In this document: in pieces, positions 52,197 through 61,668 of the stretch
Position numbering within the stretch: the stretch's first letter is position 1
Layout: each line of letters opens with the position of its first letter
Translations under genes and position numbers: made by a program
DNA from: Anaerotignum faecicola
GTDB taxonomy: Bacteria > Bacillota > Clostridia > Lachnospirales > Anaerotignaceae
Direction: 5' to 3'
Length of the DNA stretch: 64,000 nucleotides
Assembly (NCBI GenBank): GCA_024460105.1
Contig: JANFXS010000002.1
Span: 434,001-498,000 of the forward strand
The notes under the pieces: model-generated
Told to the model about the DNA's origin: nothing
The model's database searches: none
What the model saw: only the letters and a program-made list of their open reading frames with translations

Positions 52197-52862
52197 TTAT
52201 ACAAGCCCCAACTGGTCGTGTTGTCCTTTGTGGATTCCCGTTACGGAATATTCAACCCATTCCGCAATATTTGTAGCATGGTCGCCTATCCTTTCAAGGT
52301 ATTTTGAAATCATAAGCAAATCTATAGCATAAACGCCGCAGTTACTGTCCTTAGTTATAAGGCCGATAAGTTCGTTTTTAATTTCGTTAAAATAACTGTC
52401 GGCGGTGTCGTCGTCGTCAATAACTTTTTTTGCCAAAACAAGATCCTTGTCCACATATGCGTCGATACTTTCCGTAACCATTTTCATAACGACGCTTGCC
52501 ATTTGCGCGACAGGCACGTTTTTAGCCCATGTTGAAATATCGTTCATCTGTGTTATTTCGGCTATATCCTCCGCCTGATCGCCTATCCTTTCCATGTCCG
52601 TTATCATTTTAAGCGCCGCGGAAATCTGCCTTAAATCCCCGGCAACCGGCTGCTGCTGAAGTATCATTTTTAAACAGAGCTGTTCAATCGATCGTTCCTT
52701 TTCGTCAATTTCTCCTGCCATCTGACGCGCAAGCTTCGAATATCCCATTTCACCGGTCACAAGGCCGTGTACCGCGTTTTTAATGGCTTTCTCGCAAAGC
52801 TCGCCCATTTCAACCATTTCGCTGTTGAGGATTTCAAGCTGCTGTGCAAACCTTTTTCTCAT
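52197..52862 (-). CDS. phoU: Phosphate transport system regulator PhoU
   Basis: The 221-aa all-helical protein has two PhoU repeats, each with the metal-type E/DxxxD pattern: MKMITDMERIGDQAEDIAEI and MISKYLERIGDHATNIAEWV. PhoU links the Pst transporter to phosphate signalling and tempers uptake. Its start touches the pstB stop (both at 52862), so translation is coupled. It is the last gene of a pstS-C-A-B-phoU cluster on the minus strand. No phoR/phoB pair is visible in the window. The length is standard. Confidence 0.95.
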   Translation of the reverse strand: MRKRFAQQLEILNSEMVEMGELCEKAIKNAVHGLVTGEMGYSKLARQMAGEIDEKERSIEQLCLKMILQQQPVAGDLRQISAALKMITDMERIGDQAEDIAEITQMNDISTWAKNVPVAQMASVVMKMVTESIDAYVDKDLVLAKKVIDDDDTADSYFNEIKNELIGLITKDSNCGVYAIDLLMISKYLERIGDHATNIAEWVEYSVTGIHKGQHDQLGLV

Positions 52863-53611
52863 TAACCAAACCTCCCTGTAATATAATCCTCTGTGCGTTT
52901 ATTTTTCGGCATAGAGAAAATTTGTTCCGTTTCGCCGAATTCCACTACTTCACCTAAATGAAAATATGCCGTCTTGTCAGAAATCCTCGCCGCCTGCTGC
53001 ATATTGTGGGTAACCATAACAATGGTATAGTTCTTTTTAAGTTCTGCCGCAAGATCTTCGATTTTAAGGGTAGATATGGGATCAAGCGCGCTTGTAGGTT
53101 CGTCCATAAGCAAAACTTCCGGCTGTACGGCAAGGGCGCGGGCTATACATATCCTCTGCTGCTGTCCGCCCGAAAGGCCTAACGCGCTTTTTTTCAGGCG
53201 GTCTTTAACTTCGTCCCAAATAGCCGCGTCACGAAGCGATTTTTCAACGATTGCGTCAAGCTCTTTTTTATTTTTAACGCCGTGGGTTCTCGGCCCGAAT
53301 GCTATATTGTCATATACGCTCATGGGAAACGGGTTTGGATTTTGAAACACCATGCCCACTCTTTTTCTTAAAATATTTACGTCAATATCCTTATATATAT
53401 CAACGCCGTTTAAAAGTATTTCACCTTCTATCCTGCACCCTTCCACAATATCGTTCATCCTGTTGATTGATTTTAAAAGCGTGCTTTTTCCGCATCCGGA
53501 GGGGCCTATAAAGGCAGTTATTTCCTTTTCCGGTATATTAAGGTTTATGTTTTTGAGCGCTTTAAATTCGCCGTAATATAAATCAAGGTTTGAAACCGTT
53601 ATTTTATCCAT
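52862..53611 (-). CDS. pstB: Phosphate ABC transporter ATP-binding protein PstB
   Basis: The 249-aa ATPase powers high-affinity phosphate import. It has Walker [10 protein letters not shown] (residues about 33-41), the Q-loop [19 protein letters not shown], the signature [16 protein letters not shown], Walker [17 protein letters not shown] and the switch His in [23 protein letters not shown] is a PstB-specific variant of the Q-loop region. It overlaps pstA by one base upstream and phoU by one base downstream, consistent with a tight operon. It acts on the cytoplasmic side of PstCA. Confidence 0.97.
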   Translation of the reverse strand: MDKITVSNLDLYYGEFKALKNINLNIPEKEITAFIGPSGCGKSTLLKSINRMNDIVEGCRIEGEILLNGVDIYKDIDVNILRKRVGMVFQNPNPFPMSVYDNIAFGPRTHGVKNKKELDAIVEKSLRDAAIWDEVKDRLKKSALGLSGGQQQRICIARALAVQPEVLLMDEPTSALDPISTLKIEDLAAELKKNYTIVMVTHNMQQAARISDKTAYFHLGEVVEFGETEQIFSMPKNKRTEDYITGRFG

Positions 53612-54519
53612 TATTTTCCTCCGTCCCTGGAAAATTTCTTAACTATAAATCCAGAAAGCATGTTTATCGCAATCACAACAATCAAAAGTATAAAGGCCGT
53701 GGCATATGCCTTATCTATAAAAAGCCCCTCGCAGGAAAGGTTATACATATGAACCGCAAGGGTTCTTGTAGAATCGAAAAGGAAATCCTTTCCGCCTGCC
53801 GCCTCAGCGATAGTGCCGGCAGTATACATAAGCGCGGCCGTTTCGCCAACTATACGCCCTATGGCAAGTATAATCCCCGCCATTATTCCCGGAACGGCAG
53901 AAGGCAGAACAATCCTGAATATTGTGCGCAGTTTTCCGGCGCCGAGCCCGAAGCTTCCTTCCCTGTACGCCTTAGGCACTGAAAGCAGGGCCTCTTCCGT
54001 CGTTCTCATTATAAGCGGCAGTATCATAAGCGCAACCGTACATGCCCCGGCTATAAGCGACATTCCCCATTTAAGCGCCGTCACAAAAAACAAAAGCCCG
54101 AAAAGCCCGTAAACTATCGACGGTATTCCCGAAAGCGTTTCCGCCGTAAGCCTGATTACTTTAACAAGCCTGCTTCCCTGCGACGAGTATTCAACAAGGA
54201 ATATCGCCGCCGCAATACCTATGGGAGCCGATATAATAAGCGCGATTACAATCATAAAAACAGTATTTACCAACGCCGGCATCAATGAACCGTTATCCGA
54301 CGTATATTCCCATGCAAATAAATCCGCCGTTAAGTTTGGCGCCCCTTTCATTACTATATATCCTATTATAAGCAGGACTGCTCCCACCGTTAAAAAAGCC
54401 GATAACTTCACAAGTAAATTAAGGAGAACGCTGATTAAATCTTTTTTCGCCTTGGGCTTATTTGTCATTTTAGCCGTCTTTGCCAAGTTTACGCCACCGA
54501 CTGTATCCGCCGTATCCAT
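53611..54519 (-). CDS. pstA: Phosphate ABC transporter permease PstA
   Basis: The 302-aa membrane protein has six predicted helices and the BPD inner-membrane motif ([20 protein letters not shown], the EAA loop that docks on PstB). A conserved PstA region [16 protein letters not shown] and the segment [20 protein letters not shown]-like text ([20 protein letters not shown]) are present. It forms the phosphate channel with PstC. Its ATG lies 1 bp after the pstC stop, and its stop overlaps the pstB start. The N terminus (about 40 residues) is basic and cytoplasmic. Confidence 0.95.
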   Translation of the reverse strand: MDTADTVGGVNLAKTAKMTNKPKAKKDLISVLLNLLVKLSAFLTVGAVLLIIGYIVMKGAPNLTADLFAWEYTSDNGSLMPALVNTVFMIVIALIISAPIGIAAAIFLVEYSSQGSRLVKVIRLTAETLSGIPSIVYGLFGLLFFVTALKWGMSLIAGACTVALMILPLIMRTTEEALLSVPKAYREGSFGLGAGKLRTIFRIVLPSAVPGIMAGIILAIGRIVGETAALMYTAGTIAEAAGGKDFLFDSTRTLAVHMYNLSCEGLFIDKAYATAFILLIVVIAINMLSGFIVKKFSRDGGK

Positions 54520-54520
54520 T

Positions 54521-55372
54521 TTATCTCTCCCCGCTTTCTTTTAACGCCGCAAACACAAGATTTATAATAAGTATAAATGTAAAAAGCACAACGCCCGTTG
54601 CAATAAGCGCCTCCCTGTGGAGATCGGCGGCGTATCCCATTTCAAGTACTATATTCGCCGTCATTGTCCTTACGCCTTTTAATATTCCTTTAGGCATCAT
54701 CGTCTGGTTTCCGGCAACCATTATCACAGCCATTGTTTCGCCTATAGCACGTCCTATGCCGAGCACTACGGCGGCAAGTATTCCCGATTTGGCCGCCGGC
54801 AGGGCGGCAAAAAATATGCTTCTTTCTTTTGTAGCGCCCAAAGCCAACGCGCCCTGATAATATTTTCCCGGCACCGCCCTTATGGCGGCTTCGCTTACGC
54901 CTATAATAGTAGGAAGTATCATTATTCCCAAAAGAAGTATCGCCGTAAGCATTACGTTTCCTTTGCAGTCAAATACCTCCCTTATAAGCGGCACCATAAC
55001 CACAAGGCCGAAAAAACCGTATACAACCGACGGTATGCCGGCCATAAGTTCAGTCAGCGGCTTCATAACTTTATAAACCGGTTTCGGACAGAAATAAACC
55101 ATATAAACCGCCGTAAAAATACCTATCGGCACGCCCACGGCTATCGCTCCCGCCGTAACGCATATACTGCCTAAAATCATAGGGAGTATCCCGTACATGT
55201 TATTGCCGGGTTTCCATTTCGTGCCGAAAAGGAAATCCGCCGCCCCTATTTCCCCTATGGCCGGAAGCCCGCCGGCAAAAAGGAAAATGCATATTACAGC
55301 CACCGCAATAACCGACGTGCAGGCGGCAATCAGGAAAATATATTTAGCTATTTTTTCATTCACTTTATTCAT
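54521..55372 (-). CDS. pstC: Phosphate ABC transporter permease PstC
   Basis: The 283-aa permease has six hydrophobic segments and the family motifs FLFGTKWKPGNNMYGILPMI, the GVPIGIFTAVYMVYF segment, TELMAGIPSVVYGFFGLVVM and the EAA-type loop EAAIRAVPGKYYQGALALGA. It pairs with PstA to transport phosphate through the cytoplasmic membrane. It starts 139 bp downstream of pstS, the only sizeable gap within the operon, and is followed directly by pstA. Length and motifs are complete. Confidence 0.95.
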   Translation of the reverse strand: MNKVNEKIAKYIFLIAACTSVIAVAVICIFLFAGGLPAIGEIGAADFLFGTKWKPGNNMYGILPMILGSICVTAGAIAVGVPIGIFTAVYMVYFCPKPVYKVMKPLTELMAGIPSVVYGFFGLVVMVPLIREVFDCKGNVMLTAILLLGIMILPTIIGVSEAAIRAVPGKYYQGALALGATKERSIFFAALPAAKSGILAAVVLGIGRAIGETMAVIMVAGNQTMMPKGILKGVRTMTANIVLEMGYAADLHREALIATGVVLFTFILIINLVFAALKESGER

Positions 55373-55510
55373 AAAAAATCCCCGCGCATATTTTTATATT
55401 ATTCAGGACCGTTTTGCCAAAACCGACCCAGCCCGCCTTCACACGGCCGCCGGCTTTACAAACAATATTCAGGCCGCTTGCCTTTAAAGGCAGGCGGCCC
55501 GTACCTTTGA

Positions 55511-56455
55511 TTACTGTACTTCGCTCCAGTCCGTAATTTCGCCTGTATATATAGCTTTAACAGTTTCGCTTGACATATCGCCGATTGGGTTTTCATTGTT
55601 CACTATAACCGCAATGCCGTCGATTGCGATAACCGTATCTTTAAGCCCCGCTTCCTTTTCGCTGTCTTTAAGTTCGCGGCTTGCCATTCCTATGTCGCAT
55701 ATGCCGTCGATTACAGAATTCATGCCCGTTGTAGAATCGCTCTGCTGAACTTCTATTTCAACATTTGGGTTTAACGCAACATAAGCCTCTTTAAGTTTTT
55801 CCATAACGGGAGTTACCGACGAAGAACCGGCAAGAACAACTTTTCCGCTTACGTTTCCGCCTGCAAACGCCCCCGTCGAGCCGTTTGAAATATATCCAGC
55901 TTCCTCAACGACAGCCTGACCTTCATCGCTTAAAATGAAATTTATAAAATCCTGTGCGGTTTCCGAAACATTGTCTGTTGTTGCAATATTAAACGGCCTT
56001 GAAATTTTATATGTACCGTCTTTAATCGTTTCTACGCTTGCTTCAGCCCCGTCGATTAAAAGCGCTTTAACCGTATCGTTAAGCGAGCCGAGGGAAATAT
56101 AACCGATTGCCGCTTCATCGCCCGCCACTGTAGTCATCATAACGGCGGTACTGTTTGTAATGCTTGCTTCTTCAGTAGTCATGTCGACCTTTTCTCCGGC
56201 GTCATTCTTTTCCTCAACTCCGAAAAGCTCTATAAAAGCGCCCCTTGTGCCTGAGCCGTCTTCCCTTGAAACAACTGAAATTTCGCCTTCAAAGCCGCCG
56301 ACCCCGGTTTCTTCATCGCCGCCATCGGCAGAAGTTTCGGCCTGCGTATTGGAATCCGTTTCGGCAGACGCCTGTGTGTCGCTGCCTGACGAACATCCTG
56401 CAAACAGCGCCGTACACATTGACAACATTAAAACCGCACTTAATATTTTCTTCAT
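55511..56455 (-). CDS. pstS: Phosphate-binding lipoprotein PstS with circularly permuted halves
   Basis: The 314-aa lipoprotein (signal ending in the lipobox FAGC) is the phosphate receptor of the downstream PstCAB. Its segments are in unusual order. Right after the linker comes GEISVVSREDGSGTRGAFIE, normally the second half of PstS. Then GKVVLAGSSSVTPVMEKLKE, normally the first motif of the mature protein, appears near residue 200. The protein ends with AIYTGEITDWSEVQ, which in ordinary PstS runs straight into the first-named segment. So the mature protein looks circularly permuted at that loop. ATG 56455 fits AGGAG better than ATG 56464. See findings. Confidence 0.88.
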   Translation of the reverse strand: MKKILSAVLMLSMCTALFAGCSSGSDTQASAETDSNTQAETSADGGDEETGVGGFEGEISVVSREDGSGTRGAFIELFGVEEKNDAGEKVDMTTEEASITNSTAVMMTTVAGDEAAIGYISLGSLNDTVKALLIDGAEASVETIKDGTYKISRPFNIATTDNVSETAQDFINFILSDEGQAVVEEAGYISNGSTGAFAGGNVSGKVVLAGSSSVTPVMEKLKEAYVALNPNVEIEVQQSDSTTGMNSVIDGICDIGMASRELKDSEKEAGLKDTVIAIDGIAVIVNNENPIGDMSSETVKAIYTGEITDWSEVQ

Positions 56456-56609
56456 TTTTATCATTCTCCTTTTGTTTATTTACAGTGACAATGATAATGC
56501 GGCCTTGTAAAATCCAAACGCTGTTTATTGCAAAATATTTGTAAAAATAAAAAACAGCCCGAAAGGCTTAAAACCTGACGGACTTAAATATATTTTACAT
56601 TATTTTTAC

Positions 56610-56870
56610 TTACTCGCGCATATTTTCCATAAATGCGGAGATTTCATCGACAGCCTGCTGTTCGTCTTTTCCTTCGGCCCTGAGTATAACTTCGTCTCCG
56701 TAATTAAGGCTCAGCATAATAAGGTTGAGTATGCTTTTGGCATTGGCTTCCTTTGTGCCGCTTATAATTTTAATATCGCTTTTGTATTTAAAAACGAAGG
56801 AAATAAAATGCGCCGACGCTTTTGCATGCATACCGCTCGGGTTAACTATTTTAACTCTTTTTTCAACCAA
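56610..56870 (-). CDS. HPr-family phosphocarrier-like protein
   Basis: The 86-aa protein is HPr-like. From the TTG start at 56870 (GGAGG 9 bp upstream), numbering fits HPr exactly: the phospho-acceptor His is residue 15 in NPSGMHAKASAHF and the regulatory Ser is residue 46 in NAKSILNLIMLSL. The invariant Arg17 is Lys and Pro18 is Ala, which may weaken transfer from enzyme I. Canonical HPr has GLHARPA. It may be a catabolite-regulation or special-system relative rather than the general PTS carrier. The longer frame from 56918 starts with unrelated residues across the ribosome site. No ptsI is adjacent. Confidence 0.85.
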   Translation of the reverse strand: MVEKRVKIVNPSGMHAKASAHFISFVFKYKSDIKIISGTKEANAKSILNLIMLSLNYGDEVILRAEGKDEQQAVDEISAFMENMRE

Positions 56871-57148
56871 TTCAACATACCTCCTATATTTCTTCTCCCC
56901 GTGATTATAATTTAACATATGTACATATGTTTTTCAATCATGAAAATTATAAAATACGGCAAAAATCCCTATGTATCAAAATAAAAGCAATCTTAAATAT
57001 TGTTCCCGCACAGCCTTTGCCGCCGCAATAAGCAAAACAAAACGGATAATGCGGCCTGAACCGTACCGCATCGCGGCGGCGGCTTTCAAAACCGCGGCGC
57101 CGTTAAACAAAATACCGCTCATGCAGATATTAAGCGGGAAATTAGCTT

Positions 57149-57414
57149 CAGTTTGCAAGAGCGCACACGGTTTTAACGGATATTAACGGCGAAATTGCTG
57201 TGTTAAAACCATTTGACATTGGCTCATCGGCGTCTGTTCGTCGCTGCATTGCTCTTACGCCGCTTATGTCAGTTAAAATTTCACAGCCTTGCAAGGAAAA
57301 ATTTTTTGCAGTTCAAAGCCACGCGCGTCGGCATAGCGGTTCCTATGGCAAGCGTATGCAGCAGCGATATTTTGAAAATTTTTCTTTGTGTGGCGTGTAT
57401 GCCCCTGTAAACCG
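57149..57414 (+). repeat. MITE-like dispersed repeat, copy R3
   Basis: It begins CAGTTTGCAAGAGC and ends CCTGTAAACCG. It shares with R1 the blocks ACGGTTTTAACGG, GCTGTGTTAAAACC, TGCTCTTACGCCGC, AGTTAAAATTTCACA, AAAAATTTTTTGCAG and TTTTGAAAATTTTTC. Confidence 0.7.
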
Positions 57415-57439
57415 AATCTAAGCCTTTTTTTAAATTTTT

Positions 57440-57468
57440 TTGCTTTTTTATGCTAAATTAGATATAAT
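57440..57468 (+). promoter_or_regulatory. Promoter of metG
   Basis: TTGCTT (57440-57445), a 17-bp spacer and TATAAT (57463-57468) lie 60 bp before the metG start. Confidence 0.55.
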
Positions 57469-57527
57469 ACCTATCATAACATGATTAACCACATTTATTC
57501 AGCAGATTTATAAACGGAGGGATTATT

Positions 57528-59489
57528 TTGAACGGTGAGAAGTTTTATATAACAACGCCTATTTATTACCCAAGCGACAAGCTCCACATCGGCCACTCAT
57601 ACTGCACTGTGGCGGCCGACGCCATGGCGCGCTATAAAAGGCTCAGGGGCTATGACGTAATGTTTTTAACGGGAACGGACGAACATGGACAGAAAATCGA
57701 AAGAATAGCTACAAGCCAGGGCGTAACCCCCAAACAGTATGTAGATAAAATAGTCGACGGCATAAAAGCTTTATGGAAGGATCTCGATATATCATATGAC
57801 AAATTTATACGCACAACCGACGATTACCACGTTGAAGCAGTAAAGAAAATATTTAAGGCTCTTTATGACAAAGGCGATATATATAAATCCGAATATGAAG
57901 GCTGGTACTGCACTCCATGTGAAACATTCTTTACCGAGCGCCAGCTTGTCGACGGGAAATGCCCCGACTGTGGACGCGAAGTCGAAAAAGTTAAGGAAGA
58001 AAGCTATTTCTTCAGGCTTTCAAAATATCAGGACAGGCTTATTGAACACATAGAAAATAACCCCGGCTTCATATCCCCTCAGTCCAGACAGACAGAAATG
58101 ATTTCCAACTTCCTAAAACCGGGCCTTGACGACCTTTGCGTAAGCCGTACTTCTTTCAAATGGGGCATCCCTGTGGACTTTGATCCGGGCCATATAGTAT
58201 ATGTGTGGGTTGACGCTCTTTCAAACTATATCACCGCTTTAGGCTACGGCACGGAGCATGACGAGCTTTATAAAAAATACTGGCCGGCCGACGTGCACCT
58301 TGTCGGAAAAGAAATAGTCCGTTTCCACACAATCATATGGCCGGCAATGCTTATGGCCCTTGATCTTCCTCTGCCAAAGCAGGTGTTCGGCCACGGCTGG
58401 CTTATAATAGACGGCGGAAAAATGTCGAAATCCAAAGGAAATGTTGTGGACCCTAAGGTGCTTGTAGATAAATACGGCCTAGACTCAATACGCTATTTCC
58501 TTTTAAGGGAAGTCGCTTTCGGCCAGGACGGCAATTTTACAAACGAAGCCCTTATACAGCGCATTAACTCAGACCTTGCAAACGACCTCGGAAACCTTGT
58601 TTCCAGGACTGTCGGCATGATTGAAAAATATTTCGGCGGCACACTGCCTTATGAACAGGATTCTACGGAATTTGATACCGACCTTATCAAAACGTCAGGC
58701 GAAACAGTTAAAAAATTTGAAGGCTATATGGATAAAATGCTCTTCAGCGACGCTCTCAGCGAGCTTTGGGCTCTTATACGCCGCACAAACAAATATATTG
58801 ACGAAACACAGCCATGGGTACTCTGCAAAGACGCCGAAAAAACTCCTCTTCTTGCAGGCGCGCTTTATAACGTGGCGGAAAGCATACGTATTATATCAAT
58901 TATGCTTCAGCCGTTTATGCCCAATGCGCCAAAAGCTATATGGCAGCAGCTTAATATAAACGACGAAAGGCTTAGGGAGTGGGATTCAATACGCAAATGG
59001 GGGCTTATGGCACATGATCTGACAGTTAAGAAAGGCCCGGCGCTCTTCCCGCGCATCGATATGAAAAAAGAACTTGAAGAACTTGAAACGGCGCTTAAAG
59101 CCGCACAGGCCGAAAGCATTGCGAACAAAACGGCAAAAGAAGAAAACGGCAAAGAGGAATTTAACGAAATAACCATAGACGACTTTGCCAAAATACAGCT
59201 TGTAACCGGAGAAGTTATTGCAAGCGAAGCCGTGAAAGGCTCTAAAAAGCTTTTGAAAAACACAGTTAAAATGGGCGATGAAACAAGGACAATACTTTCC
59301 GGAATAGCAAAATACTATACCCCTGAAGAAATGGCAGGCAAAAAGGTTGTTGTCGTCGCCAACCTCGCCCCAAGAAAAATGATGGGCGAAGTTTCCCACG
59401 GCATGATACTCTGTGCCGAGGACGCCGACGGAAACTTATCCCTTGTTTCCAACGACAAAGGGTTCGGCGGAGGATTTGAAGTCAGGTAA
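57528..59489 (+). CDS. metG: Methionyl-tRNA synthetase
   Basis: The 653-aa enzyme charges initiator and elongator tRNA-Met. The N-terminal HIGH motif is LHIGHSYCTVAADA, a zinc knuckle lies in YCTPCETFFTERQLVDGKCP-type cysteine pairs (about residues 127-150), and KMSKSKGNVVDP is near 302. The C-terminal tRNA-binding (OB-fold) domain covers about 548-653 (EITIDDFAKIQLVTGEVIA; GEVSHGMILCAED), as in dimeric bacterial MetG. It uses a TTG start with GGAGGG 6 bp upstream; no nearby ATG fits. It is followed by tatD, 450 bp on, a common pairing. Confidence 0.96.
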   Translation: MNGEKFYITTPIYYPSDKLHIGHSYCTVAADAMARYKRLRGYDVMFLTGTDEHGQKIERIATSQGVTPKQYVDKIVDGIKALWKDLDISYDKFIRTTDDYHVEAVKKIFKALYDKGDIYKSEYEGWYCTPCETFFTERQLVDGKCPDCGREVEKVKEESYFFRLSKYQDRLIEHIENNPGFISPQSRQTEMISNFLKPGLDDLCVSRTSFKWGIPVDFDPGHIVYVWVDALSNYITALGYGTEHDELYKKYWPADVHLVGKEIVRFHTIIWPAMLMALDLPLPKQVFGHGWLIIDGGKMSKSKGNVVDPKVLVDKYGLDSIRYFLLREVAFGQDGNFTNEALIQRINSDLANDLGNLVSRTVGMIEKYFGGTLPYEQDSTEFDTDLIKTSGETVKKFEGYMDKMLFSDALSELWALIRRTNKYIDETQPWVLCKDAEKTPLLAGALYNVAESIRIISIMLQPFMPNAPKAIWQQLNINDERLREWDSIRKWGLMAHDLTVKKGPALFPRIDMKKELEELETALKAAQAESIANKTAKEENGKEEFNEITIDDFAKIQLVTGEVIASEAVKGSKKLLKNTVKMGDETRTILSGIAKYYTPEEMAGKKVVVVANLAPRKMMGEVSHGMILCAEDADGNLSLVSNDKGFGGGFEVR

Positions 59490-59940
59490 TTATTTAACCC
59501 GCAAGGTTTAAACAAGGATATAAAACGGAAAAACCAGGCTGCCCGCCGTTATTACGGTATCGGCGGCCTGTTGTCTGAACTGCTGATATGGATTCCCGTT
59601 ATTTTACGAAACCGCCCGTAAATTTGCATTAAAGCGGCAGAAATATCTGCGTCCTTCCTGCATATAGCCGATAAGACGTATATACGTCCCAAACCGAAAG
59701 AAACGCGTTATTAATACATGTATTTAAAGGCGGCCTTATTGATTTTAAGCTGTATTTTGCAGTCATGGCATGTCTGTTCTTCAGGCTTACGGCTTTAGGC
59801 GCCGCCAAAGTGCAAAATAACTCTTTGATTAAACCAATATTGTTTTTCGCTTTGAAAAATGTCCCTCATAATTTATAAAATAGTTCCGCTGTTTCCGTTA
59901 CCGCTGACAGCCGCTATTTGTTACAGGAGGTTTTATATTT
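59490..59940. other. Intergenic gap between metG and tatD
   Basis: No gene is supported in these 450 bp. A GC-rich hairpin around 59538-59571 (CCGCCG / CGGCGG with CAGG/CCTG outer pairs) may end the metG transcript, though no T-run follows. Confidence 0.35.
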
Positions 59941-60708
59941 ATGTACTTTGACAGCCACGCACATTATGACGACGAACGGTTTGACCAAGACCGTGACGAG
60001 CTTTTAACAGAAATGCATAATAAAAATGTAGATTTAATCCTAAATTCAGGCGAAAGTATCGATTCTGCAAAAAAAACGCTGGAACTGATAAAAAAATACC
60101 CGTTTATATACGGAGCTGTGGGCATACACCCGCATAATGCAAAAAAAACATGCGAAAGCGATATAAACCTTTTAAGGGATTACTCTAAAAATGATAAAAT
60201 AGTTGCCATAGGCGAAATAGGCCTCGACTATTATTATGATACTTCACCGCGTGACAAACAGCGTTATTGGTTTAAACGGCAACTTGAGCTTGCCGACGAA
60301 CTTGATCTTCCGGTTATAATCCACAGCCGCGACGCGGCACAGGAATGTTTTGACATAATAAAATCAAGCGGCGTTTCAAAAGGTGTTATACATTGTTACA
60401 GCGGAAGCGCTCAAATGGCCCTTGATTACATCGAAATGGGTTTTTATATTGGCTTAGGCGGCGTTTTAACATATAATAACGCCAGAAAAACAGTTGAAGT
60501 TGCGGAAGCAGTACCCATCGAAAAAATAGTTATCGAAACCGACTGCCCTTATCTCGCCCCGGCGCCTATGCGCGGCAAACGAAATAATTCGATGTACTTG
60601 GAATATATTGCGGAAAAAATATCGCAAATAAAAAATATACCGCATAAGGAAGTTGCGGAAATAACAAAAAATAACGCTGTAAAGCTTTTTAACATATCCA
60701 ATGCCTGA
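59941..60708 (+). CDS. tatD: TatD-family metal-dependent hydrolase (DNase)
   Basis: The 255-aa protein is a TIM-barrel hydrolase of the TatD group. Metal ligands include DSHAHYDDE (HxH, residues 3-11), the GEIGLDYYYD glutamate, IHSRDA and CYSGS histidines, and the final metal Asp in IETDCPYLAPAPMRGKRN. TatD proteins act as 3'-5' exonucleases or deacylases of D-amino acyl-tRNA relatives; DNA repair is best supported. GGAGG precedes ATG 59941. A terminator follows at 60763-60810. Its position after metG is a common conserved arrangement in Firmicutes. Confidence 0.92.
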   Translation: MYFDSHAHYDDERFDQDRDELLTEMHNKNVDLILNSGESIDSAKKTLELIKKYPFIYGAVGIHPHNAKKTCESDINLLRDYSKNDKIVAIGEIGLDYYYDTSPRDKQRYWFKRQLELADELDLPVIIHSRDAAQECFDIIKSSGVSKGVIHCYSGSAQMALDYIEMGFYIGLGGVLTYNNARKTVEVAEAVPIEKIVIETDCPYLAPAPMRGKRNNSMYLEYIAEKISQIKNIPHKEVAEITKNNAVKLFNISNA

Positions 60709-60762
60709 AATATTTGCGGCGGATAAATCCTTTCTTATCCGCGCTGTAAAAAATATAAGCGT

Positions 60763-60810
60763 ACAGTACGGTTTGTAATACTGCTTGCATCCGTACTGTT
60801 TTTTATTTTT
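60763..60810 (+). terminator. Terminator of tatD
   Basis: ACAGTACGG (60763-60771) and CCGTACTGT (60791-60799) form a 9-bp perfect stem followed by TTTTTATTTTT. A second small hairpin (GCGGATAA/TTATCCGC) lies just before it. Confidence 0.75.
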
Positions 60811-61668
60811 CCTTTTGAACACGCACAGTTTATATTTAATGCACGCACATTCAATTATAAAATCACACATGCATGACGTTTTAATTTCTTCCGTTTTTCT
60901 GTATGGAGATCTTAAAAATCCAATTCCGGCAGTATTTATTTATGCTGCTTTCTAGCAACCTATGCCTCAATTTATCATCAATACGCGGCCATTAATCGCA
61001 AAAAATTCAAAATGCCGTCGTCTGTGTGCCGGAAATACATGTTTTTTCAATGCGGCAAAGCATGTGCGGAATATATTCCGATACGCATAACGTCATTATC
61101 GCCGCATTTATGCGTTTCATGCCGTTTATTTTCTTTGTAAATCGAAGGCCTTATTAACTTTCTCTCAACTTAAAACACACCTTGTATCCTCATCATTCCT
61201 TTTAAAACTTTATAATTATAGTTACTGCCGACTTCAAATTTCTGCCGCATATCAATTAAAATTTTGTAAAATTAATCCCAAAGCCAACTTTATATTCTCC
61301 CATGCCGCCTAAAAAAACAAATTTCTTTTCAATGTAAAATCTTCCGTTTTTTATTGTGATTATTACTAAATCGCAATTTTTTCATTTATTAAAATTATAA
61401 TAACACCGCCCATTATATACGTTATATACATGACAAAAGCATTAATTATTAACAAAAATTAATCGTATGGGCAATTTTTTTCCGATTTTGTTGCATAATT
61501 GTTACAAATGTGTTAATATACTAGGAGTAAAGATTAATAAAGGGTATATGCATATAGTATATATCCTTTTTTCCTGCCAGTGATTAATCTTTGCAAAAAT
61601 GGTCAAAAATAACTAAAAAGGTATCCGCAAAAGACGTTTATGTTTTGGATATTCTAAGGAGGTAAATA
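60811..61668. other. AT-rich intergenic region with a structured leader near its end
   Basis: No gene is supported. The first 650 bp are AT-rich and featureless to me. The last 150 bp contain the leader hairpins described at 61527-61594. Confidence 0.45.
61527..61594 (+). promoter_or_regulatory. Structured 5' leader of the 3D-domain protein gene
   Basis: GTAAAGATTAAT (61527-61538) pairs with ATTAATCTTTGC (61583-61594) over 12 bp with one G-T pair. It encloses a second hairpin, GGTATAT / TATATATCC, followed by CCTTTTTT. The nested stems, one with a T-run, look like an attenuator or unknown riboregulator. They lie 75-140 bp before the ATG. Confidence 0.5.

Larger units (their letters stand above)
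56871..57527. other. Intergenic region with repeat copy R3 and metG promoter
   Basis: No gene is supported. It holds the upstream region of the HPr gene, repeat copy R3 (57149-57414) and the metG promoter (57440-57468). Confidence 0.5.

Noticed and set aside
61500-61660. c-di-AMP (ydaO) riboswitch before the 3D gene
   Set aside because: Nested hairpins are present, but I could not find the conserved ydaO core sequences.
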